NCBI GenBank assembly: GCA_040223615.1
Contig: JAVKFY010000017.1
Span: 1-64,000 of the forward strand
Source of the DNA: JAVKFY01 sp040223615
GTDB lineage: Bacteria; Pseudomonadota; Alphaproteobacteria; GCA-2731375
Direction: 5' to 3'
DNA length: 64,000 bases
The notes beneath the pieces are model-generated. The model was not told where the DNA came from. It made no database searches and was given only the letters and a program-made list of their open reading frames with translations. Positions within the stretch are counted from its first letter, which is position 1. Each line of letters starts with the position of its first letter. Position numbers and translations under genes: made by a program. This document shows, one piece after another, positions 33,950 through 42,980 of this stretch.

Positions 33950-34120
33950 GCGAGACGCCCGGCTCAGGGCGGCGGCATGCAGAACGCGGAGTCGCCGGGA
34001 TCGGCGCTCCGCGACTCCGCGTGAATCCGCACCGGAGGACGGCGCAACCGCTTGTTTTCCAATCGCTTCTGATCGCCGCGCGAAACCTCACCCGGGCATC
34101 TGGCGCAGGCGAATGCCGCG

Positions 34121-34765
34121 CTACAGCCGGTCCTTGTGGCGGGTGGCGAATTCCAGGAGCTTGTTGGGCCCGCGCAGGCCGAGCACGGCCGAGATATTGG
34201 CGCGATGATTTTCCACGGTGCGGTGGCTCAGCCCCATCTGCCGCGCGATTTCCTTGTTGGTGGCGTAGTCCGCCAGGTGGCGCAGCACCTCGGCCTGGGT
34301 CGGCGTCAGCTTGTCGAGCAGCGCCGCCTCGCCGCCATCTGCCACCGGGTGCAGCAGCGGTTCGGCGTGGTCCAGGCTGGGACTGACGAAACGGTCGCCG
34401 GCCAGCGCCATCTCCAGGCAGCGCGAGACCTCGTCGAAGGCGTCGTCCTTCAGCAGGTAGCCGAGCACGCCCAGCGACAACGCGCGATCCACCAGCGCCT
34501 TATCCTGATGCATGGTCATCACCACCCGGCGCACCGACGGCGCGTTCTGGCCGATCCACTCGGCCACGGCGAAACCGTCGGCACCCGGCATCGACAGGTC
34601 GAGGATGGCGATGTCGGGCGCCTCGCGCGCCATCGACTCGATCGCCGAGGGACCATCGACCGCCTCCGCGACCACGACAAAGTCGCCGGATTCCTCCACC
34701 ACCTCGCGCAAGCCCCGCCGGAAGATCGGGTGATCGTCGGCGATCAGGACGGTGGCCAGGGTCAT
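34121..34765 (-). CDS. LuxR/NarL-type response regulator
   Basis: A 214-residue protein. The receiver domain (1-120) starts TVLIADDHPIFRRGL with the phosphorylation site at Asp56 (DIAILDLSMPG) and the lysine in GVLGYLLKDD. The C-terminal LuxR/GerE helix-turn-helix is LTPTQAEVLRHLADYATNKE followed by IARQMGLSHRTVENHRANI. It is the likely partner of the sensor kinase encoded just upstream on the same strand. I chose ATG 34765 because it begins the receiver fold directly; the frame runs upstream through the repeat region. No classical Shine-Dalgarno is visible. Confidence 0.93.
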   Translation of the reverse strand: MTLATVLIADDHPIFRRGLREVVEESGDFVVVAEAVDGPSAIESMAREAPDIAILDLSMPGADGFAVAEWIGQNAPSVRRVVMTMHQDKALVDRALSLGVLGYLLKDDAFDEVSRCLEMALAGDRFVSPSLDHAEPLLHPVADGGEAALLDKLTPTQAEVLRHLADYATNKEIARQMGLSHRTVENHRANISAVLGLRGPNKLLEFATRHKDRL

Positions 34766-34814
34766 GGCCGTGCCCAACAGGCTCGACGCACTGCGTCGAG
34801 GGCCGGCTTTGGGA

Positions 34815-34899
34815 CATGAGCGTGCTGTTGCGCGCTCATGGCCGTGCCCAACCGGACACGGCCGGCTTATCATCATGAGCGTGCTGTTGCGCGCTCATG
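34815..34899. repeat. Duplicated 26-bp hairpin between kinase and regulator genes
   Basis: An identical 26-bp sequence occurs at 34815-34840 and 34874-34899. Each is an inverted repeat: CATGAGCG and CGCTCATG form an 8-bp stem around a 10-nt loop. The second copy contains the stop codon of the kinase gene. A second repeated string, CATGGCCGTGCCCAAC, occurs at 34763 (covering the regulator start codon) and 34837. The pair may control how much regulator is made relative to kinase. Confidence 0.7.
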
Positions 34900-36682
34900 A
34901 TGCGGGCTCTCGCGGTGCATCGACGCTGAGGCGAGTGCCGCCGCCGGCGCGCGTGCCCAACGCGTAGTCGGCGCCGATCAGGGCCGCGCGCTCGGCCTGG
35001 GTCGACAGGCCGAGGCCGTCGCTGGCGCCATCGCGGATGCCGCCGCCATCGTCCTCCACGCTGAGCGCCACCCGCCCGCCGACGGCCGTCAGCCGGACCC
35101 AGCAGTTGCGCGCGCCGGCATGGCGCAGCACGTTGGACGATGCCTCCTGGGCGATGCGGTAGAGCTGCACGTCGCGCATCGGTTCCGCCGGCAAGGCGTC
35201 GGCATCGATCTCCAGGTGCAGCTCGACGCCGCTGTCGGCGAAGGTGCGCCGCAGCATCGCCGACAGCGCATCGGCCAGACCGAGACGTTCGAGCTGCGCC
35301 GGATGCAGGTCCTGGGCCACGGTGCGCACGTCGTCGACCGACTGCCGGGCCAGTTCGGCCATGTCGGCCAGGCGCCGTGGCTCGGCCTTGCCGCCGACCA
35401 CGCGCTTCAGGCCATTGGACAGCACCAGCAACGACTGGCCGACCGAATCGTGCAACTCGGCGGCGATGCGCCGGCGGTCGTCTTCCATGGCGCGGGCGAG
35501 CTGGCGCGAGTAGCGCGTGTGGGCTTGCGCGGCTTGCAGCTCGGCGGCCGCGGCTTCGGCGCGCCAGACATTGATACGATTGGCCAGGGCGAAGGACAGG
35601 ACGATGGTCTCCAACGCGGTCGACAATTCCAGACTGTGCTGGGTCAGCAGGCTGTGCGGGATCATGCCAAGCGCGCGCATGACGAACAAGGCGCAGCCCG
35701 GCAGCAGCGACAGGAAGGCCAGGGCCAGGTAGCGCGCCGTCTGCGAGCCGCGCGCGATGGCGATCGGCACGACGATCAGGATCACGATCAGCACTATGCC
35801 GCCAAGCGCAATCAGCAACCGGATGATCGGCCCGTAGGGCAGTACCAGCCCGCCAAGGCCGGCAAGCAAGCTGACGGCGCCGATCGCGGTGAGCAGCTTG
35901 TGCCAGCGCGGCATCAGCGTGTCGGTATCGATCAGCACCTGGACGAAGCGCAGGCCAGATGCGATCACCGTGGCGTAGAGCAGCAACAGCAGCTTGTTGG
36001 CGTCCAGCCCGGCGACCGGCGTCAGCGGCGCTGCGAAGCCATTGATCTGCGCCTGCAGCGCGCCGAACGACAGCACGTAGATGACGTAGAAGATGTAGGC
36101 GCGGTCGCGGACCACGACGAAGATGCAGGCATTGTAGGCCGCCATCGCGATCAGGATGCCGAAGTAGAAGCCGTAGATCGCGAACTGGCCCCGGTCGCGG
36201 TCCTGCAACTCGTCGCGTGGCAACAACTCGATCGGCAACACCGCCGACCCCTGCGACAGGACACGCATGAAGACAACAGCGGTGTCAGGCGGCACCGGCA
36301 CGACGAAAGCGTGGTGCGGATAAGGTCGCTCGGCATAGGGACGCAGATCGCCTATGCGGTGCTGCACGACCGTGCCGGCCTGGCTGACCACGTAGGCGTC
36401 GATCTGGTCGATCACCGGGTGGTTGAGCGTGAGCAGCCAGTCGTACATCGGGTCGAGCGGGCCCGGTCGAAGGCGCAGCCAGATCGCCGCGTCGGTGAGG
36501 CCGATATTCTCCTCGCCGGCCGCCATTGTCTTGAAGCCCGGATCGCCGTCGCGGACCTGTTCGAAGGTCAGCGCGCGCGTCGCATCGAGCAAGATGTCGC
36601 GCTCAAGCGTCGCCGCCCGCGCCGTGCCGGCCACGGAAAGCAACGCCAGGATGCACAGCAGACGGGGCAGCAGGCGAGCCAT
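34895..36682 (-). CDS. Membrane sensor histidine kinase (7TMR-DISM, HisKA_3)
   Basis: A 595-residue protein. A signal peptide (RLLCILALLSVAGTARA) leads into a periplasmic 7TMR-DISMED2 domain (~25-165), which may bind a carbohydrate-like ligand. Seven membrane helices follow (~175-370). The kinase part has the HisKA_3 dimerisation box RRRIAAELHDSVGQSLLVL with the phospho-accepting histidine, and a GHKL ATPase domain with VEDDGGGIRDG and GLGLSTQAERAALIG. It should phosphorylate the response regulator encoded immediately downstream. The start at ATG 36682 gives the signal peptide; the frame extends 17 codons further. The ligand is unknown. Confidence 0.92.
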   Translation of the reverse strand: MARLLPRLLCILALLSVAGTARAATLERDILLDATRALTFEQVRDGDPGFKTMAAGEENIGLTDAAIWLRLRPGPLDPMYDWLLTLNHPVIDQIDAYVVSQAGTVVQHRIGDLRPYAERPYPHHAFVVPVPPDTAVVFMRVLSQGSAVLPIELLPRDELQDRDRGQFAIYGFYFGILIAMAAYNACIFVVVRDRAYIFYVIYVLSFGALQAQINGFAAPLTPVAGLDANKLLLLLYATVIASGLRFVQVLIDTDTLMPRWHKLLTAIGAVSLLAGLGGLVLPYGPIIRLLIALGGIVLIVILIVVPIAIARGSQTARYLALAFLSLLPGCALFVMRALGMIPHSLLTQHSLELSTALETIVLSFALANRINVWRAEAAAAELQAAQAHTRYSRQLARAMEDDRRRIAAELHDSVGQSLLVLSNGLKRVVGGKAEPRRLADMAELARQSVDDVRTVAQDLHPAQLERLGLADALSAMLRRTFADSGVELHLEIDADALPAEPMRDVQLYRIAQEASSNVLRHAGARNCWVRLTAVGGRVALSVEDDGGGIRDGASDGLGLSTQAERAALIGADYALGTRAGGGTRLSVDAPREPAS

Positions 36683-36692
36683 GGCGGCGGGC

Positions 36693-37313
36693 TCAGACCT
36701 CCGGCAGCGGCCGAAACTCGCCGTCGGAGCCAAGAATCAGCAGGACCCCGTCGCGCACGCCGAAATAGGCGCCATGCAGCTTGAGCGTCTTGTCGTCGAC
36801 GGCATCGCGGATCCACGGGAAGGTCCAGAGGTAGGCCAGAGACAATCGCACCATTTCGAATTCGCAGGCCTGCTGACGCGCCTCGGGCGGCTCGATCCCC
36901 ATGGTGCGGGCGCGCGCCGGCGCGGCCAGCGACATCCAAGGCCGCACGAAATCGCCCATCGCCTCGGTGTCGTCGGACAACAGCCCCTGGACACCACCGC
37001 ACAACGCGTGGCCGAGTACGATCAGGTGCTGCACTTTCAGCACCCTGACCGCGAACTCCAGGGCCGCGCTGGTGCCGTGATAGTGCGCGTCGGGCGCGAA
37101 GGGCGGCACCAGGTTGGCAACGTTACGGACCACGAACAGCTCGCCCGGCCGGGTGTCGAAGATCAGATGCGGATCGATCCGGCTGTCGGAACAGGCGATC
37201 ACCATGGTGTGCGGCTTCTGACCGGACTTCGCCAGTTCCTCGAACCGGTCGCGCTCGCGCGGCCAGGTCTCGGCGCGGAACCGGCGGTATCCGTCGATCA
37301 GATGGTCAACCAT
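36693..37313 (-). CDS. Beta-class carbonic anhydrase
   Basis: A 206-residue enzyme interconverting CO2 and bicarbonate. Zinc ligands are Cys41 (ACSDSR), His102 and Cys105 (LGHALCGG); the Asp43-Arg45 pair that gates the site is present. Other family marks are VVRNVANLVPPF and YHGTSAALEFAV. The start at ATG 37313 has GGGAG nine bases upstream; the frame continues to 37334 through a non-ATG codon. It is transcribed in the same direction as, and 10 bp upstream of, the sensor kinase, so all three genes may form one unit. Confidence 0.95.
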   Translation of the reverse strand: MVDHLIDGYRRFRAETWPRERDRFEELAKSGQKPHTMVIACSDSRIDPHLIFDTRPGELFVVRNVANLVPPFAPDAHYHGTSAALEFAVRVLKVQHLIVLGHALCGGVQGLLSDDTEAMGDFVRPWMSLAAPARARTMGIEPPEARQQACEFEMVRLSLAYLWTFPWIRDAVDDKTLKLHGAYFGVRDGVLLILGSDGEFRPLPEV

Positions 37314-37543
37314 CGCGGCTTCTCCCGGCGTCAAACACGTTCATTCGTACCCGGCATATGTACCCGGACTAGACATGCAAGGACAGCGGGCGGAAACAAG
37401 CGACGGGCCGAACCGGCTGGCGGCCACACCATTCGCGGCGGTCGCGGACAATATTTGCAACCTTAACATGTATTCAATATTTCTCCTGCGACAATCCCAG
37501 GTGTTGAGTGGTTGCAGAGTATCTGTTGTGTAAGGAGTAACGG

Positions 37544-38605
37544 ATGAACGCCTCGCCGGAGGCCGGCACGTCGCCGGAACCAGCGGCTCCCCAGGTCGAA
37601 CCCGACCTGCCGCGCGATGCGTTGCACATCCTGCCGCTGGAGATCGTACCGCTGGAAAGCCCGGCGCTGCGACGCGCGCGGCTGGTCAAGACCACCCGAC
37701 TGGAAAGCATGGTCGAGCTGTACGCCGATGCCGGCGGCGGCCGTGGGCATGTTCGGCCGGACCAGCTCGGCAGCGCGCTGGGCTGGCCGGCCGACCAGCC
37801 CGACCTGGAGGTCATCAGCCGCCTCGCCGTGCTGCCAAGCTACGACGTCTACGCCTTGCGGGTTCAGTTGCGCCAGCTCGGCATCGTCGTCGACGATGCC
37901 GACGCGCTGCGCCTGTCGCCGGCGAAAAGCGCCGAACTCACCGACTACATGCGCGACTTCACCCGCCCGCTGATGCAGCAGGTTTACGGCGCCGACGCCG
38001 CCAACATCGAGGATCTGAGCGACCTGATCGCGATGTTCGCCAACCCGGACCGGGGCGAAGCGATGCGCAACCTGATGCTGCTGGCCAGGCGGCTGGAGAT
38101 CGGCGTCACCGAAGTGCCGCGCTTCCTGGAAGACTACGGCGACATCTTTCTGTCGCTGGCCTACTACAAAGCGACCCTGGATCAGGTGATCCCGCGCGTC
38201 AGCGACTGCCTGTGGGCGCTGAACGAGTTGCGCGGGCACTATCAGCTACGTTCCGACCGCACGCTGATGCAGGCCTGCCAGTACATCTCGATGTCGCTGT
38301 CGGACGTCACCAGCTCGCTGACCGGCCGGTTCGAGAGCTTTCACAACCACACCCGGCACCTGTGGAACAACATCACCGCGGAACGCTTCCGCGAGGTCAA
38401 GAAGCTGATCACCGCGCACCACACCACCGTCGGCGGCGTGCTATGCGGGCTGTCGGTGAAGATGCGCGCGTGGGACGAGCAGTTCCCCAACAACCGTGGC
38501 GGCCCGTTCCGGCGCGCCGAATTCGTGCTCGCCGAGCTGAAGCCCGGGATCGACGCGATCCTCGATATCGAGCGCCAGGCGCCGACGGTTCAGGGGCTGG
38601 ACTGA
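37544..38605 (+). CDS. Uncharacterised 353-residue helical protein
   Basis: A soluble, mostly helical protein with no signal peptide or membrane segment. The N-terminal ~45 residues are Pro/Glu-rich. The rest contains LPSYDVYALRVQLRQLGIVV, NLMLLARRLEIGVTEVPRFL and a His-rich stretch FESFHNHTRHLWNNITAERF and later ITAHHTTVGGVLCGLSVKM. The last part resembles helices of signalling or scaffold proteins but matches no family I know. It has a strong ribosome site (AAGGAG) and a plausible AT-rich promoter region at 37450-37530, so it is certainly a gene. Its end overlaps the convergent MFS gene by 16 bp. Confidence 0.75.
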   Translation: MNASPEAGTSPEPAAPQVEPDLPRDALHILPLEIVPLESPALRRARLVKTTRLESMVELYADAGGGRGHVRPDQLGSALGWPADQPDLEVISRLAVLPSYDVYALRVQLRQLGIVVDDADALRLSPAKSAELTDYMRDFTRPLMQQVYGADAANIEDLSDLIAMFANPDRGEAMRNLMLLARRLEIGVTEVPRFLEDYGDIFLSLAYYKATLDQVIPRVSDCLWALNELRGHYQLRSDRTLMQACQYISMSLSDVTSSLTGRFESFHNHTRHLWNNITAERFREVKKLITAHHTTVGGVLCGLSVKMRAWDEQFPNNRGGPFRRAEFVLAELKPGIDAILDIERQAPTVQGLD

Positions 38606-39822
38606 TCGCCCTCCAGCGCCGCGGCGATGGCGCCGCGCCGGCGCCAGAGCCATGCCCACATCAGGAAGGCAATTCCGGCGCCGATCGCCAACGGCCAGCG
38701 CAGACCGACGAACTCCGACGCCAGGCCCATGACGAAGGCGCCGGCCGCCGGACCGGAGCGGAAGATGATGCCGTAGAGGCTGAGCACACGGCCGCGCACC
38801 TCGCCGGCGACCGACATCTGCAGCAAGGTCTGGGTGCCGACGCCGCAGATCACCATGGCGACCCCGGCGCAGGCGGCGCAGACCATCGCCACGCCCAGTC
38901 CGGGGCTCAGCGCCAGGGCCCCGATCGACGCCGCGGCCAGTGCCGTCGCGCCCAGCGTCACCCGCGCCAGGCCGGGCCGCGCGCCGCGGCTCGCCATCCA
39001 CAGCCCGGAACAGATCGCGCCCAGGCCGACGATCGAGCTCAGTGCCGCGAGGCCGTCGGCGCCGGACCCGAAGACCGCGTCGACCAGGCCGGGCATCAGT
39101 TCCACGAACGGCCGCGCGCCCAGCGACAGCACCGTCATCAACGCCAGGATCGGGCCGATGCCGGGATGGCCGGCGGTATAGCGCAGGCCCTGGACGATAT
39201 CGGCGACGATCGACTGGCGCCGGGTCGGGCCGGCCTCCTGCGGCGGCAGCTGCATCAGCGACAGGGTGACGATGAAGGCGGTGAAGCTGAGCCCGTTCAG
39301 CAGGAACACGGTGGCGACGTCGAGGTTCAGAATCACGAAGCCGGCCAGCGCCGGGCCGATGAAGCGGGCCAGGTTGAAGGTCACCGCGTTCACCGCCACC
39401 GCCGTGGCCAGCAGCGCGCGCGGCACCAGCGAGGGGATCAGCGCCAGACGGGCGGGCTGGTTCACGCCGACCACGACGCCGCCGAACAGCACCAGCAGCA
39501 GCAGCAGGCCCGGCGTCATCAGCCCGGCCGCGGTACAGGCCCACAGCGCCAGGCCCTGGATCAACATCAGCACCTGGGCCAGGCGGATGGTGCGCAGCCG
39601 GTCGAGCCGGTCGGCCAGCACGCCCGCGACCGGCCCGACCACGACGCCCGGCATCAGGTCGGCCATCGCCGCCAGGCCGAGCCAGGTCCCGGACTCGGTC
39701 ATCTGCCACATCAGCCAGCCGACGCCGATGCGCTGCATCCACGTGCCGATCAGCGAAACCAGCCCGCCGGACACGTAAAGCCGATAGTTGCGCACGCGTA
39801 GCGCCGCGCCGATGCCGTGCAC
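38590..39822 (-). CDS. MFS transporter (MFS_3/EntS type)
   Basis: A 410-residue membrane protein with 11-12 helices. The start HGIGAALRVRNYRLYVSGGL and the GTWMQRIGVGWLMWQMTES segment are typical of the MFS_3 group (enterobactin exporter EntS-like), as is the ADRLDRLRTIRLAQVL loop between helices 2 and 3. Substrate cannot be told from sequence. The GTG at 39822 is preferred because GGGAGG lies eight bases upstream; the frame runs to an ATG at 39861. A second MFS gene lies upstream on the same strand after ~100 bp, possibly a functional pair. Confidence 0.85.
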   Translation of the reverse strand: MHGIGAALRVRNYRLYVSGGLVSLIGTWMQRIGVGWLMWQMTESGTWLGLAAMADLMPGVVVGPVAGVLADRLDRLRTIRLAQVLMLIQGLALWACTAAGLMTPGLLLLLVLFGGVVVGVNQPARLALIPSLVPRALLATAVAVNAVTFNLARFIGPALAGFVILNLDVATVFLLNGLSFTAFIVTLSLMQLPPQEAGPTRRQSIVADIVQGLRYTAGHPGIGPILALMTVLSLGARPFVELMPGLVDAVFGSGADGLAALSSIVGLGAICSGLWMASRGARPGLARVTLGATALAAASIGALALSPGLGVAMVCAACAGVAMVICGVGTQTLLQMSVAGEVRGRVLSLYGIIFRSGPAAGAFVMGLASEFVGLRWPLAIGAGIAFLMWAWLWRRRGAIAAALEGDQSSP

Positions 39823-39923
39823 TGATGATTCCTCCCGCCGCGCCGAGGCGGGATTCCTCATGCCGGCGCGGCCCGCCTAGCATAGGCCGTCGCGCCGCGT
39901 TTGGCGCCGGCTGGGCGATCCGG

Positions 39924-41153
39924 CTAGCTGTGCGCGAGCCGGTAGCGCCACATCGGGGTGGCGAGGACCAGCACGGCGACGATCAGGGCCATCAGGGCGG
40001 CCGGGGCCAGCGGCGCGAGGCGCACGCCGACGGCGGCGACGATCAGGCCCATCAGCAAGGCGCCGACCGGCGCCGCGCCCATCAGCGCGAGCTGGTACAG
40101 CGCCATCACCCGGGCGCGGTAGTCGGCCGGCGCCTCGGTCTGCATGATGGTGCGGCCCATGGTCATCACCACGCCGCCGCCGATGCCCCACACGAAGCAC
40201 AGGGCGGCAAAGCCGACGAAGTTCAGCGGCAGGGCCATCGCCGCCAGCACACCGACACCGCCGGCCATCGCGGCCAGCATCGCCCGGCCCGGCCGCGCCA
40301 CGCCGCCACGGCGCAGCAACGCCACCGTGGTCAGTATGGTGCCGGCCCAGAAGGCGACGTTGACGATGGCCAGTTCGGTGGCGCCGCCGGCGAAGCTGTC
40401 GCGCACGGTGAGCGGCAGCACGACCAGGTAGCTGCCGACGAAGCAGAAGCCGACGGCGAACACCGACAGCACCGCCGGGCGCAGCGCGGCGTCGCCGAAC
40501 GCCACCGTCACGCCGTCGCGGATCGCGCGCCAGCCAGTGACGTTGTTGACGTTGAGCGGCGGCGCGGGGGCGAGCCGGAACAGCGCCGCCGCGCCCGTCA
40601 GGATCAGCACCGCGTGCAGCACCATCAGCGCCGGGGCGCCGACCAGCGCGGCGAAGCCAGCGATGACCATGCCGACGAGCTGGCCGATGAACTGGCCCAT
40701 CGTCGCCAGCATCACGCCGCGTTGGATGGTGCCCTCGGCGACCCGATGCAGCAGCGCGTCGCGCGCCGGGATCACGAAGGCGCCGAGCGTGCCCATGGCG
40801 ACGCCGTAGCCGATCAACAGGGCGTAGGTCAGCCGGTCGGTGCCGACCAGCCAGGCCAGCACCAGCGGCGGCACGGCGGCGACCAGGTGGTAGCGCAACA
40901 GCAGGCGGCGCAGGTCGCCACGGTCGGCGACGCCGCCGCCGATCAACATGAAGGCCAGCGATGGCAGCATCATCGCCATCTGCGCCAGCCCGACCCTGTC
41001 GGCCGGCTGGTCCAGCACCACCGTCACCAGCCAGGCGAACAGGACGAGCTGGATACCGAGACCGGCGAACCAGGTCCCCTGCCCGGCCATGTACCAGCCG
41101 AGCCCGCGTGCGGGCGGCGCGGCAGCGGTCGGCGTGGCGGCGTCGTCGGTCAT
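39924..41153 (-). CDS. MFS transporter
   Basis: A 409-residue membrane protein with about 12 hydrophobic segments and a Pro/Ala-rich N-terminal tail. The loop VADRGDLRRLLLRYHLVAAV after helix 2 and MTMGRTIMQTEAPADYRARV in the second half are MFS signatures. It resembles EntS/MFS_3-type efflux proteins and the adjacent MFS gene. The ATG at 41153 is taken as start; the frame begins five codons earlier at a GTG. A 14-bp palindrome at 41174 overlaps a possible -35 element of its promoter. The substrate is unknown. Confidence 0.85.
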   Translation of the reverse strand: MTDDAATPTAAAPPARGLGWYMAGQGTWFAGLGIQLVLFAWLVTVVLDQPADRVGLAQMAMMLPSLAFMLIGGGVADRGDLRRLLLRYHLVAAVPPLVLAWLVGTDRLTYALLIGYGVAMGTLGAFVIPARDALLHRVAEGTIQRGVMLATMGQFIGQLVGMVIAGFAALVGAPALMVLHAVLILTGAAALFRLAPAPPLNVNNVTGWRAIRDGVTVAFGDAALRPAVLSVFAVGFCFVGSYLVVLPLTVRDSFAGGATELAIVNVAFWAGTILTTVALLRRGGVARPGRAMLAAMAGGVGVLAAMALPLNFVGFAALCFVWGIGGGVVMTMGRTIMQTEAPADYRARVMALYQLALMGAAPVGALLMGLIVAAVGVRLAPLAPAALMALIVAVLVLATPMWRYRLAHS

Positions 41154-41173
41154 TACGTGCAGATGCACCCTTG

Positions 41174-41187
41174 TGACTTCGAAGTCA
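41174..41187. promoter_or_regulatory. Palindromic operator candidate
   Basis: TGACTTCGAAGTCA is a perfect 14-bp palindrome in the ~105-bp gap between the divergent MFS (minus) and FMN reductase (plus) genes. On the minus strand it is preceded by a T, so TTGACT could serve as the -35 element of the MFS promoter, with the repressor site covering it. The regulator is not encoded next to it. Confidence 0.4.
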
Positions 41188-41259
41188 ACCAGCGTCCGCT
41201 TGAGCCCACCCGCCAGCCGGCCTAGGCTGCGCGCACATCATTTCAGGGGAACTACACCT

Positions 41260-41829
41260 ATGGCAAAGATCCTGGCCTTCGCCGGCAGCGCGCGGCGCGA
41301 CTCGTTCAACAAGAAGCTGATCAAGATCGCGGCCGAGGGCGCCAGCGCGGCCGGCGCCGAGGTCACGCTGATCGACCTGGCCGACTATCCGATGCCGATC
41401 TACGACGGCGACCTGGAGGTCGGCGAGGGTCTGCCGGAGAACGCGGCCAAGCTGCGCGCCCTGTTCGGGTCGCACGACGCGCTGCTGATTGCCTCGCCGG
41501 AGTATAACAGCTCGATCTCGCCGCTGCTGAAGAACACCATCGACTGGGTGTCGCGACCGACCAAGGACGACGGCCAGCTAAAGTATTTCATCGGCAAGGT
41601 CGCGGGCCTGGTGTCGGCCTCGCCTGGCGGGCTGGGCGGCTTGCGCGGTCTGGTGCACGTGCGCGCGATCCTGGGCAACATCCAGGTCACGGTGATCCCG
41701 CAGCAGGCGGCGATCGGCGGCGCCGGCGGCGCCTTCGACGACGACGGCGGCCTGAAGGACGAGAACCAGCGCAACATGGTGCTGGGCGTCGGCAAGCGGC
41801 TGGCCGAGGTCGCGGCGAAACTGGCATGA
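41260..41829 (+). CDS. NADPH-dependent FMN reductase family protein
   Basis: A 189-residue flavodoxin-fold protein. The FMN phosphate loop is GSARRDSFNKKL at residues 9-20, and the conserved SPEYNSSISPLLKNTIDWVS segment is typical of the YieF/ChrR/azoreductase group. Such enzymes use NAD(P)H to reduce quinones, azo dyes, chromate or FMN itself. The start at 41260 follows a weak AGGGGA. Its stop overlaps the acyl-CoA dehydrogenase start by 4 bp, so both are made from one message. Confidence 0.9.
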   Translation: MAKILAFAGSARRDSFNKKLIKIAAEGASAAGAEVTLIDLADYPMPIYDGDLEVGEGLPENAAKLRALFGSHDALLIASPEYNSSISPLLKNTIDWVSRPTKDDGQLKYFIGKVAGLVSASPGGLGGLRGLVHVRAILGNIQVTVIPQQAAIGGAGGAFDDDGGLKDENQRNMVLGVGKRLAEVAAKLA

Positions 41830-42965
41830 GCCAGGCCGCCGAGCTGATCGAGCGCGCCCGGGCGTTCCGGCGCGAGGTGGTCGATGCGAACGCGGCGGCC
41901 TGGGAGCGCGAGCGCAAGCCGCCGCTCGATGCCCTGCGAATGGCGGCGGAAGCCGGGTTCCTTGGCACCGACGTGCCGGTCGAGGCCGGCGGGCTGGGTC
42001 TGGGCTTTGCTGCCAAGCTGGCGATGGTGGAGGCGATCGCCGAGGGCGACATGCCGTTCTCGTTCTCCCTGGTGAACACCCACAATTGCGCCGCCAAATT
42101 GGCCCGCGACGGTACCGGCGAACACCGCGCCACGCACGTCCCGGCGCTGCTGAAGGCGGAGAAGTTCGGTTGCGCCGGCCTGACCGAACCGAACGCGGGG
42201 AGCGACTTCGCCGCGATTCAAACCATGGCGAAGAAGGTCGACGGCGGCTGGGTGCTGAACGGCGAAAAGGCGTGGATCACCAACGCCGCCTTTGCCGACC
42301 TGTTCGTGGTCTATGCCCAGACCGACCCCGGCAGCCGCGGCCGCGGCATCGCCTGTTTCCTGGTCGAAGCCGACAAGCCGGGTTTCGAGCGCCAGCCGGC
42401 GTTCCAGCTTTTCGGCGGGCATGCGATCGGCGCCGGCGGGTTCGCGATGAAGGACTATTTCGTCGCCGACAAGGACGTGCTGCACCCGCCCGGCGAGGCG
42501 TTCAAGGCGGCGCTGGGCTCGATCAACGGCGCGCGCACCTACGTCGCCGGGATGTGCTGCGCCATGCTGAAACGTTCGCTCGCCATTGCCGTCGCCTATG
42601 GCCAGGAACGTGAGACCTTCGGTCAGCCGCTGCTGAAGCACCAAGGCTGGCGCTGGCAACTCGCCGACGTCGCCAACGACTGGCAGGCGCTGCGCCTGCT
42701 CACCGATCGGGCCTGTTCAGCGATAGAGTCCGGCGGCGACGAAGCCATCCTCGCCGCCGCCCAGGCGAAGAAGTTCTGTGCCCGCGTCACCGTGCCGGGC
42801 GTCACCGCCTGTATCCAGGCGATGGGCGCCTACGGCCTGCGCGACGACGTGCCGCTGGGCCGTCACCTTGCCGGGGCCAAGATCGCGGCCTATGTCGATG
42901 GTTCGACGGAGATCCAGAACGAACGCATCGGCGCCGCCCTGCCGGAGATGTTCCCGGCCGACTGA
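41826..42965 (+). CDS. Acyl-CoA dehydrogenase family protein
   Basis: A 379-residue FAD enzyme. Segments CAGLTEPNAGSDFAAIQT (FAD and substrate contact), WVLNGEKAWITNA, and YGQERETFGQPLLKHQGWRW match the family. The residue that is the catalytic glutamate in medium/short-chain enzymes (Y-E-G-T) is aspartate here: YVDGSTEIQ, about residue 358, so substrate range or mechanism may differ. It is coupled to the FMN reductase gene and followed after 15 bp by DUF3047. The real substrate is unknown. Confidence 0.9.
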   Translation: MSQAAELIERARAFRREVVDANAAAWERERKPPLDALRMAAEAGFLGTDVPVEAGGLGLGFAAKLAMVEAIAEGDMPFSFSLVNTHNCAAKLARDGTGEHRATHVPALLKAEKFGCAGLTEPNAGSDFAAIQTMAKKVDGGWVLNGEKAWITNAAFADLFVVYAQTDPGSRGRGIACFLVEADKPGFERQPAFQLFGGHAIGAGGFAMKDYFVADKDVLHPPGEAFKAALGSINGARTYVAGMCCAMLKRSLAIAVAYGQERETFGQPLLKHQGWRWQLADVANDWQALRLLTDRACSAIESGGDEAILAAAQAKKFCARVTVPGVTACIQAMGAYGLRDDVPLGRHLAGAKIAAYVDGSTEIQNERIGAALPEMFPAD

Positions 42966-42980
42966 CCAGCCTGGAGTGAC

